Shown here piece after piece: positions 50,801 through 58,221 of a stretch of DNA of 64,000 nucleotides; within the stretch, counting starts at the first letter, position 1, and each line of letters opens with the position of its first letter. Origin of the DNA: Bacteroidaceae bacterium (lineage in GTDB: Bacteria; Bacteroidota; Bacteroidia; Bacteroidales; Bacteroidaceae). The notes beneath the pieces are model-generated. The model was not told the DNA's origin and did no database searches. It saw only the letters and a program-made list of their open reading frames with translations. The stretch spans positions 236,710 through 300,709 of the forward strand of contig JAFYYH010000022.1 of assembly GCA_017557635.1 (NCBI GenBank), given 5' to 3'. The position numbers were made by a program, and so were the translations under genes.

Positions 50801-51247
50801 GCGTATGGACTTGTCCTCCAGGCTGGATTTGGATACCACCTTTTCGGCAAGCGCATCGGCCGATGTCACTATTACGAGCGTATCGGCCCCGGGCTCAACG
50901 GTGGTAAGGCGGCTCAGCACTTCGGTGCGCAGTATCTCGCTGGCATCGTCCTTCTGTCCGTACTTGGCGGCGCGGCGGAATGCCGACGGGAAATAGAGCA
51001 CGTTCTGATCACCCATGGTCTGCACCATGTCGTGATAGAAATATGCAGCCTCCTCCTGGTCATTAAGTATTATAAGGATGCAAGGCTTACCCCCGTTCTG
51101 AGCCACTCCACAGAACAAAAGCGGAGCCGAAGACGCACGAAGCCCCTGCAGAAAAACGTTTCCGGTGCGTTTTCCCGCAAGTTCCTTAAGCAGCGCCTTG
51201 GTCTGCGCCAACCCGCCATAAAGGCCACTAAGATCCGCCAATGTCAT
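47849..51247 (-). CDS. mfd: Transcription-repair coupling factor Mfd
   Basis: 1132 aa. N-terminal UvrB-homology region, an RNA-polymerase-interaction (CarD-like) domain around FQIGDYVVHMDHGVGKFGGL, and a RecG-type translocase with Walker A GDVGFGKTEVAIRAAF, Walker B DEEQKFGV, MTATPIPRT and QMRGRVGRSNRKAF. The C-terminal TRCF domain is present. It displaces stalled RNA polymerase and recruits UvrA. The start MTLADLSGL (51247) follows a TATCTTTG box at 51256-51263; the longer frame enters a repeat. Confidence 0.95.
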   Translation of the reverse strand: MTLADLSGLYGGLAQTKALLKELAGKRTGNVFLQGLRASSAPLLFCGVAQNGGKPCILIILNDQEEAAYFYHDMVQTMGDQNVLYFPSAFRRAAKYGQKDDASEILRTEVLSRLTTVEPGADTLVIVTSADALAEKVVSKSSLEDKSIRISVGETLDREELQSLLLELGFNRVDYVYEPGQFALRGSILDVFSFSSEYPFRLDFFGDDIDSIRQFSVDTQLSTEKKDSVVVVPDMDKVEGAQVSLMDFLPADTVLAVKDLLLTADRMTTVSREVADQESMAARMRQVNAAATENAEPVEMPHLLTAEDFLRKTTDFRVVEFGNKPTGVASATITFDTTPQPLFHKNFDLVSQSLTDYIVKGYRIYILTDNHKQGERLHDIFTERGENIQFETIGKTLHEGFADGILKCCFFTDHQIFDRYHKYNLRSERARNGKVALTLKELQEFQIGDYVVHMDHGVGKFGGLVRVPEAGGYQEKIKIIYKNDDVVFVSIHALHKVSKYKGKEGEEPHINKLGTGAWENLKERTKGKIKDIARDLIKLYAKRLEEKGFAYSPDSYLQNELEASFMYEDTPDQLKATLDVKADMESSRPMDRLVCGDVGFGKTEVAIRAAFKAVADNKQVAVLVPTTILAFQHYQTFAERLKEFPCRVEYLSRARSAAKVTAILEDLKNGKIDIIIGTHKLIGKQVKFKDLGLLIIDEEQKFGVSVKEKLKQLRANVDVLTMTATPIPRTLQFSLMGARDLSVIQTPPPNRYPIQTEVHVYSPDIIREAVNFEMSRNGQLFIVSNRISSLPDLADTVMREVPDARVAIGHGQMDPDELEKILTGFINYDYDVLVATSIIENGIDIPNANTIIVNQAQNFGLSDLHQMRGRVGRSNRKAFCYLLAPPLAALSDESRRRLQAIESFSDLGSGIQLALQDLDIRGAGNLLGAEQSGFIADLGYETYQKILKEAVRELKNDEFQDLFKEQAKEQGSTPTDASMFVDECTVETDLDMFFPDQFVPDGSERILLYRELDSMEREADIQRFRERLQDRFGQIPKPAEELIRLVTLRRMGRELGIERIFLKGGRMSLFFVSNPDSPYYESEAFGMILAYAAQNPLKCRLREAGTKRSLVVSDVPDVESAISILGAISVRI

Positions 51248-51255
51248 AGCACCTG

Positions 51256-51263
51256 CAAAGATA
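51256..51263 (-). promoter_or_regulatory. Promoter -7 box for mfd
   Basis: TATCTTTG on the minus strand, 8 bases upstream of the start, giving a very short leader. Confidence 0.6.
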
Positions 51264-51274
51264 GTGCAAAAAAC

Positions 51275-51305
51275 GATACCAAAGGGGACGGTTCCGTTTG
51301 GTATC
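51275..51305. repeat. Family-1 solo palindrome
   Basis: GATACCAAA...TTTGGTATC, 31 bases, around the core GGGGACGGTTCCG. It lies between divergent mfd and DUF2975 promoters rather than at a gene end. Confidence 0.8.
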
Positions 51306-51371
51306 ATTTTTTATCATCCACACCACCTCACTACAATTTTATCGTTTTTCAATAAATTTTTTACGTTTTTC

Positions 51372-51402
51372 TTTGGTGGATTAAAAAACACACTTATCTT
51401 TG
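51372..51402 (+). promoter_or_regulatory. Canonical promoter for DUF2975/HTH operon
   Basis: TTTG at 51372-51375, 19-base spacer, TATCTTTG at 51395-51402. This is the best -33/-7 pair in the window, 43 bases upstream of the ATG. Confidence 0.75.
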
Positions 51403-51445
51403 CACCGAAAATAATTATCGTTTAACAATAAATTCAATTCCAATT

Positions 51446-52162
51446 ATGAACAAAAAACTAAAACTTTACTGCTCCCTGTTTGTGACAGTACTGATCCTGT
51501 TTATGGTTTTCAGTTTTTTCCATGTAACTCTTCCATCCTCATACGTTTCTTATGGTGATGAAAAGCTGGAGTTCATGGATACTCCCGGTGAGTTCTATGA
51601 TGTTTTTGATACCGTCAGCCATGATGGCGGACACCACTACTATTCAAGTGTCAAGACATATAATTTTGACGTAAATGTAATGCCCAAGGATAGAATCCTG
51701 TCCAGCAAAGACAAGGCTTTGTTCTCAATCACGAACAATCAGATATATAAGATGCAGATGCAGTCTGTCAGGATTACAACCCCTTCTCGCCAGGCATCGA
51801 CTTTCTTCGCCATTCTTTCATTTGCATTGCCATTTGTCACCTTTATAGTGGCATTATATATCATTGTTCTCATATTCAAAACAGTAAAAAGAATCAGGGA
51901 AGGAGTAATATTTGCAAGTCAAGTCTCACGGTTCCTTGATATCGCCGGCAAATTGCTGGTAGGACTGTATCTGTTCCAGTTCATCGCCTCTTATGTCTAC
52001 AGCATGTACTGCATCAACCACATTCATCTGGCCCAGTATTACGTAGTGTACAAGAATGACGCAAACATAATGTTGATCCTGACCGGACTTGGGCTGATGA
52101 TAATCTCGCAGATAATACTTATGGGCAAAGACCTGAAAGAGGAACAGGACCTGACAATCTAA
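51446..52162 (+). CDS. DUF2975 membrane protein
   Basis: 238 aa with four transmembrane helices (about 9-29, 119-145, 168-190, 209-229) and an extracytoplasmic loop (30-115). Topology and the following small HTH gene match the DUF2975/YozG-like pairing common in Firmicutes and Bacteroidetes, where the membrane protein is thought to work with the Cro/CI-type regulator. Function otherwise unknown. 12 bases separate the two genes. Confidence 0.7.
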   Translation: MNKKLKLYCSLFVTVLILFMVFSFFHVTLPSSYVSYGDEKLEFMDTPGEFYDVFDTVSHDGGHHYYSSVKTYNFDVNVMPKDRILSSKDKALFSITNNQIYKMQMQSVRITTPSRQASTFFAILSFALPFVTFIVALYIIVLIFKTVKRIREGVIFASQVSRFLDIAGKLLVGLYLFQFIASYVYSMYCINHIHLAQYYVVYKNDANIMLILTGLGLMIISQIILMGKDLKEEQDLTI

Positions 52163-52174
52163 AACACCCCGACT

Positions 52175-52375
52175 ATGAGCATAATAGTAAACGTTGACGT
52201 AATGATGGCCAAACGCAAGATGTCATCGGGCGAACTGGCCGATAAGATAGGCATAACGCAGGCCAACCTCTCCATACTCAAGACCGGAAAGGCCAAGGCC
52301 ATACGATTCTCTACGCTCGATGCCATATGCAAGGCATTGGATTGCCAGCCGGGCGACATTCTTGAATTCAGATAA
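52175..52375 (+). CDS. Small Cro/CI-type HTH regulator (YozG-like)
   Basis: 66 aa, nearly all one helix-turn-helix: VDVMMAKRKMSSGELADKIG, ITQANLSILKTGKAKAIRFS and LDAICKALDCQPGDILEF. Such proteins are paired with DUF2975. No ligand or multimer domain. Confidence 0.85.
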   Translation: MSIIVNVDVMMAKRKMSSGELADKIGITQANLSILKTGKAKAIRFSTLDAICKALDCQPGDILEFR

Positions 52376-52400
52376 TTACAGACCTTTAATTCCAATAACA

Positions 52401-53591
52401 ATGAATAAAAACATCCTTCTCACAACCGCACTTCTCTCCCTGCTTGCAGTATCATGTGCTCCCAAGGCAACCACCATCCAGTCCGATGACACCGAACCCC
52501 TGACAACCCAGGGCTCCAAAGTGCTGAAAATGTCGCTCGGGCAGGACACCGTCCGCTTATCGGAACTTGTCAAAAGCATAGCCATCATCCCCCTGCAGAC
52601 TACCGATGAATCACTTATAAACCAGATCCAGACTGTCAAATATGATGACGGCATGTTCTTTGTCTTTGATTACATGGGCAAAAGCATCCTTAAGTTTGAC
52701 AGGAACGGTGAATTCAAAGGACGCGTAGGCAACAGAGGACGCGGACGCGGCGAGTACTTTGCTCCCACCCTGATGAGCATAGATCCCAAGAACCGCACCA
52801 TACTGCTCATCGACAACACAGAATCTCTGCTCAAGTACAGCTATGAAGGAGAATTCCTGTCATCAACAGATTTCAAAATGTCGGCCCACACTTTTGAGGT
52901 GACCGATGACTTTTACATTTTCTATACAGGCAAGACTGTCAATTTCAAACCGGGATATGAGGATTACTGGGGTGCGGAACTGATGATAATGGACCGCAAC
53001 AACACCGACAGCATTCGCCGCTACATCCCCGTTGACAAGGAGCTTTATCCCATAGGCGAAGGCCATACATACATCTCTGAGGGATTGACGCTCAGCCCTT
53101 CATCGGACTCATATACACTCCACTACAACTTTACTGACTACATATTCTCCATTGACCGCAAGACCGGAGATGTAAAGGTCAAGTACACCGTTGATTACGG
53201 AAAGGACGGATACAATGACGACCTGGCATCCATGGAGGCAATGGAAGCCCTCCGCTATATCCAGGCCAATGAGGACAAGGTTGGCTGGACTCACGGTGTT
53301 GTCGAGACTGACGACCTGTTCTTTTTCTGCTTCTATGGCAACAAGTTTGAGCAGATATACTTCAATGACAAGAAATCAGGCAAGGTTCTGAGAGGTCCGT
53401 TCCTGCCCGACATCCTGAACCGTTACAGGTTTAACGGAGTCATTGACTCACGTACCATATACGGATATCTTACCGATAAGACCAGCCTCGGTGACAACCT
53501 CAGAGAGTTCAAAGGCAAGGTCAACGGACTGGAGCGTCTGGACAGCGTGAACGATGCTGATAACCCCATTCTCGTTATATATCATTTCTGA
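52401..53591 (+). CDS. 6-bladed beta-propeller lipoprotein
   Basis: 396 aa. Lipoprotein signal LLAVSC (Cys19). Repeating propeller strands such as FFVFDYMGKSILKFDRNGEF and ILLIDNTESLLKYSYEGEFL. VGNRGRGRGEYFAP is the blade-joining motif of the Bacteroides 6-bladed beta-propeller family (PF17170-like). These outer-membrane or periplasmic proteins are abundant in gut Bacteroidales; ligands mostly unknown. The ATG is 25 bases after the HTH stop, so it may share that transcript. Confidence 0.75.
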   Translation: MNKNILLTTALLSLLAVSCAPKATTIQSDDTEPLTTQGSKVLKMSLGQDTVRLSELVKSIAIIPLQTTDESLINQIQTVKYDDGMFFVFDYMGKSILKFDRNGEFKGRVGNRGRGRGEYFAPTLMSIDPKNRTILLIDNTESLLKYSYEGEFLSSTDFKMSAHTFEVTDDFYIFYTGKTVNFKPGYEDYWGAELMIMDRNNTDSIRRYIPVDKELYPIGEGHTYISEGLTLSPSSDSYTLHYNFTDYIFSIDRKTGDVKVKYTVDYGKDGYNDDLASMEAMEALRYIQANEDKVGWTHGVVETDDLFFFCFYGNKFEQIYFNDKKSGKVLRGPFLPDILNRYRFNGVIDSRTIYGYLTDKTSLGDNLREFKGKVNGLERLDSVNDADNPILVIYHF

Positions 53592-53685
53592 CCCAAAATA
53601 CTCAAAAAAAAGGATGCCAGGGATTGGGTAATGCCGCCGATTTTCAGTAAGTTTGCATACTATTAAAATTAGCGGACAGACATAT

Positions 53686-53693
53686 TACATTTG
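53686..53693 (+). promoter_or_regulatory. Promoter -7 box giving a near-leaderless mRNA
   Basis: TACATTTG ends 5 bases before the ATG at 53699. Confidence 0.55.
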
Positions 53694-53698
53694 ACCTG

Positions 53699-54451
53699 AT
53701 GAAAACTAGTGACAGCATCGTAATCATTCCCACATATAACGAGAAGGAGAACATAGAGAACATTATCAGAGCCGTCATGGCGCTTGAGGACAATTTCAAC
53801 ATCCTGATAATTGACGATGGTTCGCCCGACGGCACCGCAGCCATAGTCAAAGGGCTGATGGAGACCGATTTCAAGGACCGTCTCTTCATTGTGGAGCGCT
53901 CCGGAAAACTGGGTCTGGGAACTGCCTACATAGCCGGTTTCAAGTGGAGCATTGAGCACGGTTACGATTACATCTTTGAGATGGATGCCGATTTCTCTCA
54001 CGCACCTTCTGACCTGCCCCGCCTGCTCAACGCATGCCGCAACGAGGGTTATGACGTGGCCATCGGCTCACGATATGTAAGCGGTGTGAACGTGGTCAAC
54101 TGGCCCATGGGACGCGTGCTGATGTCATATTTCGCATCCAAGTACGTTCATTTCGTTACCGGTCTGCCCGTACACGACACCACCGCCGGATTCAAATGCT
54201 ACCGCCGCGAGGTGCTTGAGACCATTGAACTGGACAAGATTCACTTCAAGGGCTACGCCTTCCAGATTGAGATGAAGTTCACCGCCTACAAGTGCGGCTT
54301 CAAGATCAAGGAGGTGCCCGTAATATTCGTGAACCGCGAGCTTGGAACATCAAAGATGAGCGGAGGCATATTCAGCGAGGCCCTGTTCGGCGTAATCCGC
54401 CTCAAGATCTCCAGCTGGTTCCGCAAATATCCCCAAAAGAAAACAGCCTGA
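53699..54451 (+). CDS. Polyprenol-phosphate mannosyltransferase-like GT2
   Basis: 250 aa. IVIIPTYNEKENIENIIRAV, LIIDDGSPDGTAAIVK, FEMDADFSHAPSDLP (DxD) and KMSGGIFSEALFGV match DPM1-type polyprenol monophosphomannose synthases; no transmembrane helix. It makes a lipid-linked sugar, possibly for protein O-glycosylation in Bacteroidetes. First of a three-gene operon with pyrC and plsC. Confidence 0.85.
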   Translation: MKTSDSIVIIPTYNEKENIENIIRAVMALEDNFNILIIDDGSPDGTAAIVKGLMETDFKDRLFIVERSGKLGLGTAYIAGFKWSIEHGYDYIFEMDADFSHAPSDLPRLLNACRNEGYDVAIGSRYVSGVNVVNWPMGRVLMSYFASKYVHFVTGLPVHDTTAGFKCYRREVLETIELDKIHFKGYAFQIEMKFTAYKCGFKIKEVPVIFVNRELGTSKMSGGIFSEALFGVIRLKISSWFRKYPQKKTA

Positions 54452-54457
54452 CGCAAC

Positions 54458-55795
54458 ATGGGCAGGACACTGATCAAAGACGCTATGGTGGTTAATGAGG
54501 GCCAGGTGCAGCGCGCATCGGTCCTGATTGAGAACGACACCATAGCCGGTATCTTTATGTCCGATGCCCCCAAGGCCGATAACATAATCGACGCCGCAGG
54601 AAAGTGGCTCCTGCCCGGCGTGATAGACGACCACGTACATTTCCGTGACCCCGGTCTGACACATAAGGCCGATATGTACACCGAGAGTCTTGCAGCCGCC
54701 ATGGGCGGTGTGACCACGGTGTTCGACATGCCCAACTGCGTACCCCAGACCGTCACTCTGGAGGCCCTGAATGACAAGTTCAGACACGCCTCTGAGACCT
54801 GCCTGGTAAACCACAGTTTCTACCTGGGCGCCACCCACACTAACCTGGACCAGATTGAGAAGATTGATCCCGCAAAGGTCTGCGGAGTCAAACTCTTTAT
54901 GGGCTCCAGCACAGGCGGAATGCTGCTGGACGATGCCGCATCACTCAAGGCTCTGTTCCAGGCCGCCACAGTCCCCGTAGCAGTTCACTGTGAGGAGACA
55001 TCAATCATCAACGCAAACATGGAGCGCTACACCAGCCAGTACGGCAGTGAGCCTCCCGTAAAATACCACCCCCTTATCCGCAGTGAGGAGGCGTGCTACG
55101 CATCGACCTCAAAGGCGCTTGAGGTGGCTGCAGGAACAAACGTTCACCTGCACATAATGCACCTTACAACCGCTCATGAACTGAACCTGTTCAACAACCA
55201 TCCGTTGCAGAGCAAGCAGTTCACAGCCGAGGCATGCCCCGCACATCTGTGGTTCACCGATGCAGATTACGACCACAAGGGCACACTCATCAAGTGCAAT
55301 CCCGCCATCAAGACAGCCGCTGACCGTCAGGCTCTGCGTCTGGCCCTGACCGACGGCCGCATTGACGTGATTGGCACCGACCACGCCCCGCACCTGCTCT
55401 CCGAAAAACAGGGTGGATGCAAGAGCGCCGCATCAGGCATGCCTGTGCTGCCCTACTCGCTCATTTCAATGCTTGAGTTGGCATCGGCCGGCGTAATGCA
55501 GATGACCGATGTGGTAAGACTCATGTGCCACAACCCCGCACAGATATTCAGCATAAAGGAGCGCGGATACATACGCCAGGGCTACAAGGCAGACCTGACG
55601 CTGGTGTCACGCAGCGAACAGGGCTACAAGGTATCCAATGCCGACCTGCCTAACAAATGCGGCTGGACACCGTTTGAAGGCGAGCAGTTCCACTGGAAGG
55701 TTTGCACCACCTGGGTGAACGGCCGCACCGTCTATAATGAAGGAAAATTCGACACAGAAATAAAAGGTAAACCCGTAGAATTCAACAGACTATGA
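54458..55795 (+). CDS. pyrC: Dihydroorotase
   Basis: 445 aa class I dihydroorotase/allantoinase type. Metal ligands in DDHVHFRDPGLTHK, carboxylated Lys in VCGVKLFMGSSTGGM, further His in VAVHCEET and LHIMHLTT, and the catalytic Asp in IGTDHAPHLL. Third step of pyrimidine synthesis. It starts 6 bases after the glycosyltransferase stop and overlaps plsC by ATGA. No other pyr genes are nearby. Confidence 0.9.
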   Translation: MGRTLIKDAMVVNEGQVQRASVLIENDTIAGIFMSDAPKADNIIDAAGKWLLPGVIDDHVHFRDPGLTHKADMYTESLAAAMGGVTTVFDMPNCVPQTVTLEALNDKFRHASETCLVNHSFYLGATHTNLDQIEKIDPAKVCGVKLFMGSSTGGMLLDDAASLKALFQAATVPVAVHCEETSIINANMERYTSQYGSEPPVKYHPLIRSEEACYASTSKALEVAAGTNVHLHIMHLTTAHELNLFNNHPLQSKQFTAEACPAHLWFTDADYDHKGTLIKCNPAIKTAADRQALRLALTDGRIDVIGTDHAPHLLSEKQGGCKSAASGMPVLPYSLISMLELASAGVMQMTDVVRLMCHNPAQIFSIKERGYIRQGYKADLTLVSRSEQGYKVSNADLPNKCGWTPFEGEQFHWKVCTTWVNGRTVYNEGKFDTEIKGKPVEFNRL

Positions 55796-56550
55796 TCAGA
55801 GCACTATACCTTATCTACCAGATCTGCATTGCGCTGCCCATCATGATTGTGATAACCATCATCGTAGCGCTCGCCACAATGATAGGTTCAATATTTGACC
55901 ACCGTTTCTGGGGATACTGGCCAGGCATGATCTGGGGACGCCTTTTCTACCGCGTTTTCTTTATTCCCATCCACGTACACGGACTTGAGAACATCAAGAA
56001 GGGCCAGTCATACGTGATTGCCGCCAACCACCAGAGTTACTGGGACGCATTCCTGATGTACGGATTCCTGGGTGTCAAATTCAAATGGATGATGAAAAAG
56101 GAACTGGGCAAGATCCCGTTCGTAGGCTGGGCATGCTACATGGCCCGTCACATCCTGATAGACCGCAGTTCAAGGGTAAGTTCAAGGGAGAGCATCCGTA
56201 AGGCCGAGTCAGTTCTCAAGGACGGAATGTCCGTAATCATATTCCCCGAGGGAACCCGCACCCCCGACGGCAAGATGGGCCGATTCAAACGCGGCGCATT
56301 CCTTATCTCACAGGAGCTGCAGCTCCCCATCCTGCCCGTTACCATCGACGGCAACTATGACGTGATGTCACGCCACGCATGGAACGTAACCTGGCATCCG
56401 GTTCACATGACCATCCACGAGCCCATCATGCCCCGTGCCGATGTAGGAACTACAGAACAGGAGCAGACTCAGGCCATGAATGAGACTGCACAGAAAGTAA
56501 GTGAAATTATTCAGGAGGCCCTTGACAAGGGTTATTCGTTGCGGGCGTAA
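55792..56550 (+). CDS. plsC: 1-acyl-sn-glycerol-3-phosphate acyltransferase
   Basis: 252 aa. N-terminal membrane helix, then NHQSYWDAFL (NHxxxxD) and FPEGTRTPDGKMGRFKRGAF. It makes phosphatidic acid at the inner membrane. Distinct from the PlsC-like glsA at 21214. The 3' end overlaps the convergent DUF4369 gene by 19 bases. Confidence 0.9.
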   Translation: MIRALYLIYQICIALPIMIVITIIVALATMIGSIFDHRFWGYWPGMIWGRLFYRVFFIPIHVHGLENIKKGQSYVIAANHQSYWDAFLMYGFLGVKFKWMMKKELGKIPFVGWACYMARHILIDRSSRVSSRESIRKAESVLKDGMSVIIFPEGTRTPDGKMGRFKRGAFLISQELQLPILPVTIDGNYDVMSRHAWNVTWHPVHMTIHEPIMPRADVGTTEQEQTQAMNETAQKVSEIIQEALDKGYSLRA

Positions 56551-57224
56551 CCCATACGGCCTATGTAGCCGTGTACGTAAGACTGGCTCAGGAAATCTTC
56601 GGGAGCAGCATCCAGAATACGTCTGATCAATGAGGGAACTTCATTTGAAGGGCCTGCGCTCAACATCATGAACACTCCCACTGCGGCCGGTTCGTCGTAG
56701 TTATCGGCCATAAAGGAACAGATCATATCCTCACACTCGTCAACAACAAGGCGGAGCGAATCCTGTATGACCTCCATACGGCGTGAATCAAAACCGTGAC
56801 GGGACATCTGGGCACGCTTCTGTGACAGGTCCTCGTAGAGGTTGTCATAAGCTATCTTCTGCTTGAGGAAACTGTAGAACAGGTCATTCTGACGTGTACC
56901 TGATACAGTCATCTCTGTAGGAAGCAGAGAAACCTTGGCCACACCCTTCTCAATGTAAACGGGAATTATGGGACGGTTGTCCTTGCAAAGGAATACAAGA
57001 CGTGTGGTATCGGCCTTGCCGCTCATCTGGAAACGGCCGTGATTGACCGTGCAGGAATCATACTTTGTGGTACGATAAGGAAGGAATTCAATGAGTGAGA
57101 GCTCACGGCCTTCATATCCCAGTGTCTCAACGACACCGTCAATCCTGTAGTGGCTTGTGCATGACGCAAAAGCAAGCATCAAGCCTGCCAAAGTCATCAT
57201 CATATTCAAGCGTTGTCTGAGCAT
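56532..57224 (-). CDS. DUF4369 lipoprotein
   Basis: 230 aa. Lipoprotein signal LAFASC (Cys about 22), then the DUF4369 beta-sandwich: YRIDGVVETLGYEGRELSLIEF, GRFQMSGKADTTRLVFL and VYIEKGVAKVSLLPTEMTVSGT. A helical C-terminus follows. In many relatives a thioredoxin domain comes next; here it is absent. Function unknown. A TAATTTTG box at 57246-57253 precedes the chosen start. Confidence 0.75.
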   Translation of the reverse strand: MLRQRLNMMMTLAGLMLAFASCTSHYRIDGVVETLGYEGRELSLIEFLPYRTTKYDSCTVNHGRFQMSGKADTTRLVFLCKDNRPIIPVYIEKGVAKVSLLPTEMTVSGTRQNDLFYSFLKQKIAYDNLYEDLSQKRAQMSRHGFDSRRMEVIQDSLRLVVDECEDMICSFMADNYDEPAAVGVFMMLSAGPSNEVPSLIRRILDAAPEDFLSQSYVHGYIGRMGYARNE

Positions 57225-57245
57225 CTTATATCCTTTTACGGGATG

Positions 57246-57253
57246 CAAAATTA
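57246..57253 (-). promoter_or_regulatory. Promoter -7 box for DUF4369 lipoprotein
   Basis: TAATTTTG on the minus strand, 21 bases upstream of 57224. Confidence 0.55.
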
Positions 57254-57336
57254 CAACACAAGAAAAAACGAAATCCCGATTTATTATTCTTTAATGAAAT
57301 GCGGCCCGTATCCGGCTAAAAGTTGTTAAATGTTTT

Positions 57337-57354
57337 AGAATCTATTTAGATTCT
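57337..57354. promoter_or_regulatory. Palindromic site, possible operator
   Basis: AGAATCTATTTAGATTCT has perfect 8-bp arms and lies in the intergenic gap about 85 bases upstream of the DUF4369 promoter. No regulator can be named. Confidence 0.3.
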
Positions 57355-57396
57355 ATTTCAATGTGATACGATTCTTAATCAAAAGGGAACAAATTA

Positions 57397-57819
57397 TCAC
57401 TCCTGATTTTTGGAGATATGATCCAATCTGAAAGCCGAATAGAGTTCAAATACGGCACCTATCGTAAGCGTCACGATCCAGTTGTTCCTGCGGGTTATCT
57501 CCAGAAGGAAAGAACGCATCTTTCCGCCCATGCCCATATCGGCCAGAAGACGTTCATGGAGAGGAGCCGAGAACATGAGGGCTGCAGTAATAAGCAGGAA
57601 TACAGCACCCGTAATCTGCTGGAAACGAAGGCGTTTCACGATAGGATCATCACCGGTGTAACGGTCGGCGAACTGTCCGCTGGCAAACATCAGCGAACCT
57701 GCCAGATAGAAATACGGTGAATACTCCCACCCCGTGATGTAAACGGCCGCTCCTACAATGAGCAGCAATCCTCCTGCTGTGGTGAATGCCTCGATAAGTC
57801 GGTTTTCCCTGTTTTCCAT
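57397..57819 (-). CDS. Small membrane protein of unknown function
   Basis: 140 aa with about four transmembrane helices (14-30, 35-50, 68-86, 112-130). No motif I recognise. Its start lies 3 bases after the ftsB-like gene's stop, so the two are co-transcribed and conserved pairing would suggest an envelope role. Confidence 0.6.
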   Translation of the reverse strand: MENRENRLIEAFTTAGGLLLIVGAAVYITGWEYSPYFYLAGSLMFASGQFADRYTGDDPIVKRLRFQQITGAVFLLITAALMFSAPLHERLLADMGMGGKMRSFLLEITRRNNWIVTLTIGAVFELYSAFRLDHISKNQE

Positions 57820-57822
57820 AAA

Positions 57823-58122
57823 CTATTCCTCAATGAAAAGATCCTCATCCTCACGGTGCATGTTGTACCTTTCACGGGCTATTCGGTCTATGACCAGGCT
57901 GTCGTTGTTGAGGTCGTTCAGCATCAGTTCGTTCTGGCGTTTCTGCTCGGCGCTTTCACGCAACTGCTCCTGCAGGGATCGGATTTCACGTTTCTGGACC
58001 ATGCGTTTTACCAGGCTGTTGTCGCTCGCCACAAGTATGACAAGCAGGAACAGCGCGAGTACAATCCAATATTTGTACTTGCCCAGAAACACTTTGAGTT
58101 GAGGCAGGAATCCGTTGTCCAT
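57823..58122 (-). CDS. FtsB/DivIC-type septum formation protein
   Basis: 99 aa. One N-terminal transmembrane helix (about 19-33) then a coiled coil REIRSLQEQLRESAEQKRQ and the closing DSLVIDRIARERYNMHREDE, the FtsB/DivIC C-terminal signature. Essential divisome component with FtsL/FtsQ. A TACTTTTG box at 58141-58148 precedes it. Divergent from dnaX. Confidence 0.8.
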   Translation of the reverse strand: MDNGFLPQLKVFLGKYKYWIVLALFLLVILVASDNSLVKRMVQKREIRSLQEQLRESAEQKRQNELMLNDLNNDSLVIDRIARERYNMHREDEDLFIEE

Positions 58123-58140
58123 ATTACGCTTTCAATGATG

Positions 58141-58148
58141 CAAAAGTA
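58141..58148 (-). promoter_or_regulatory. Promoter -7 box for ftsB-like operon
   Basis: TACTTTTG on the minus strand, 18 bases upstream of 58122. Confidence 0.55.
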
Positions 58149-58195
58149 GTTCAAAAATTCGGAGTTTCCATTTAGGAAATGCACGAAAAAAAGAG

Positions 58196-58203
58196 TATCT
58201 TTG
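58196..58203 (+). promoter_or_regulatory. Promoter -7 box for dnaX
   Basis: TATCTTTG, 18 bases upstream of the ATG at 58222. Confidence 0.65.
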
Positions 58204-58221
58204 AAATCAGTTATTTCAGCT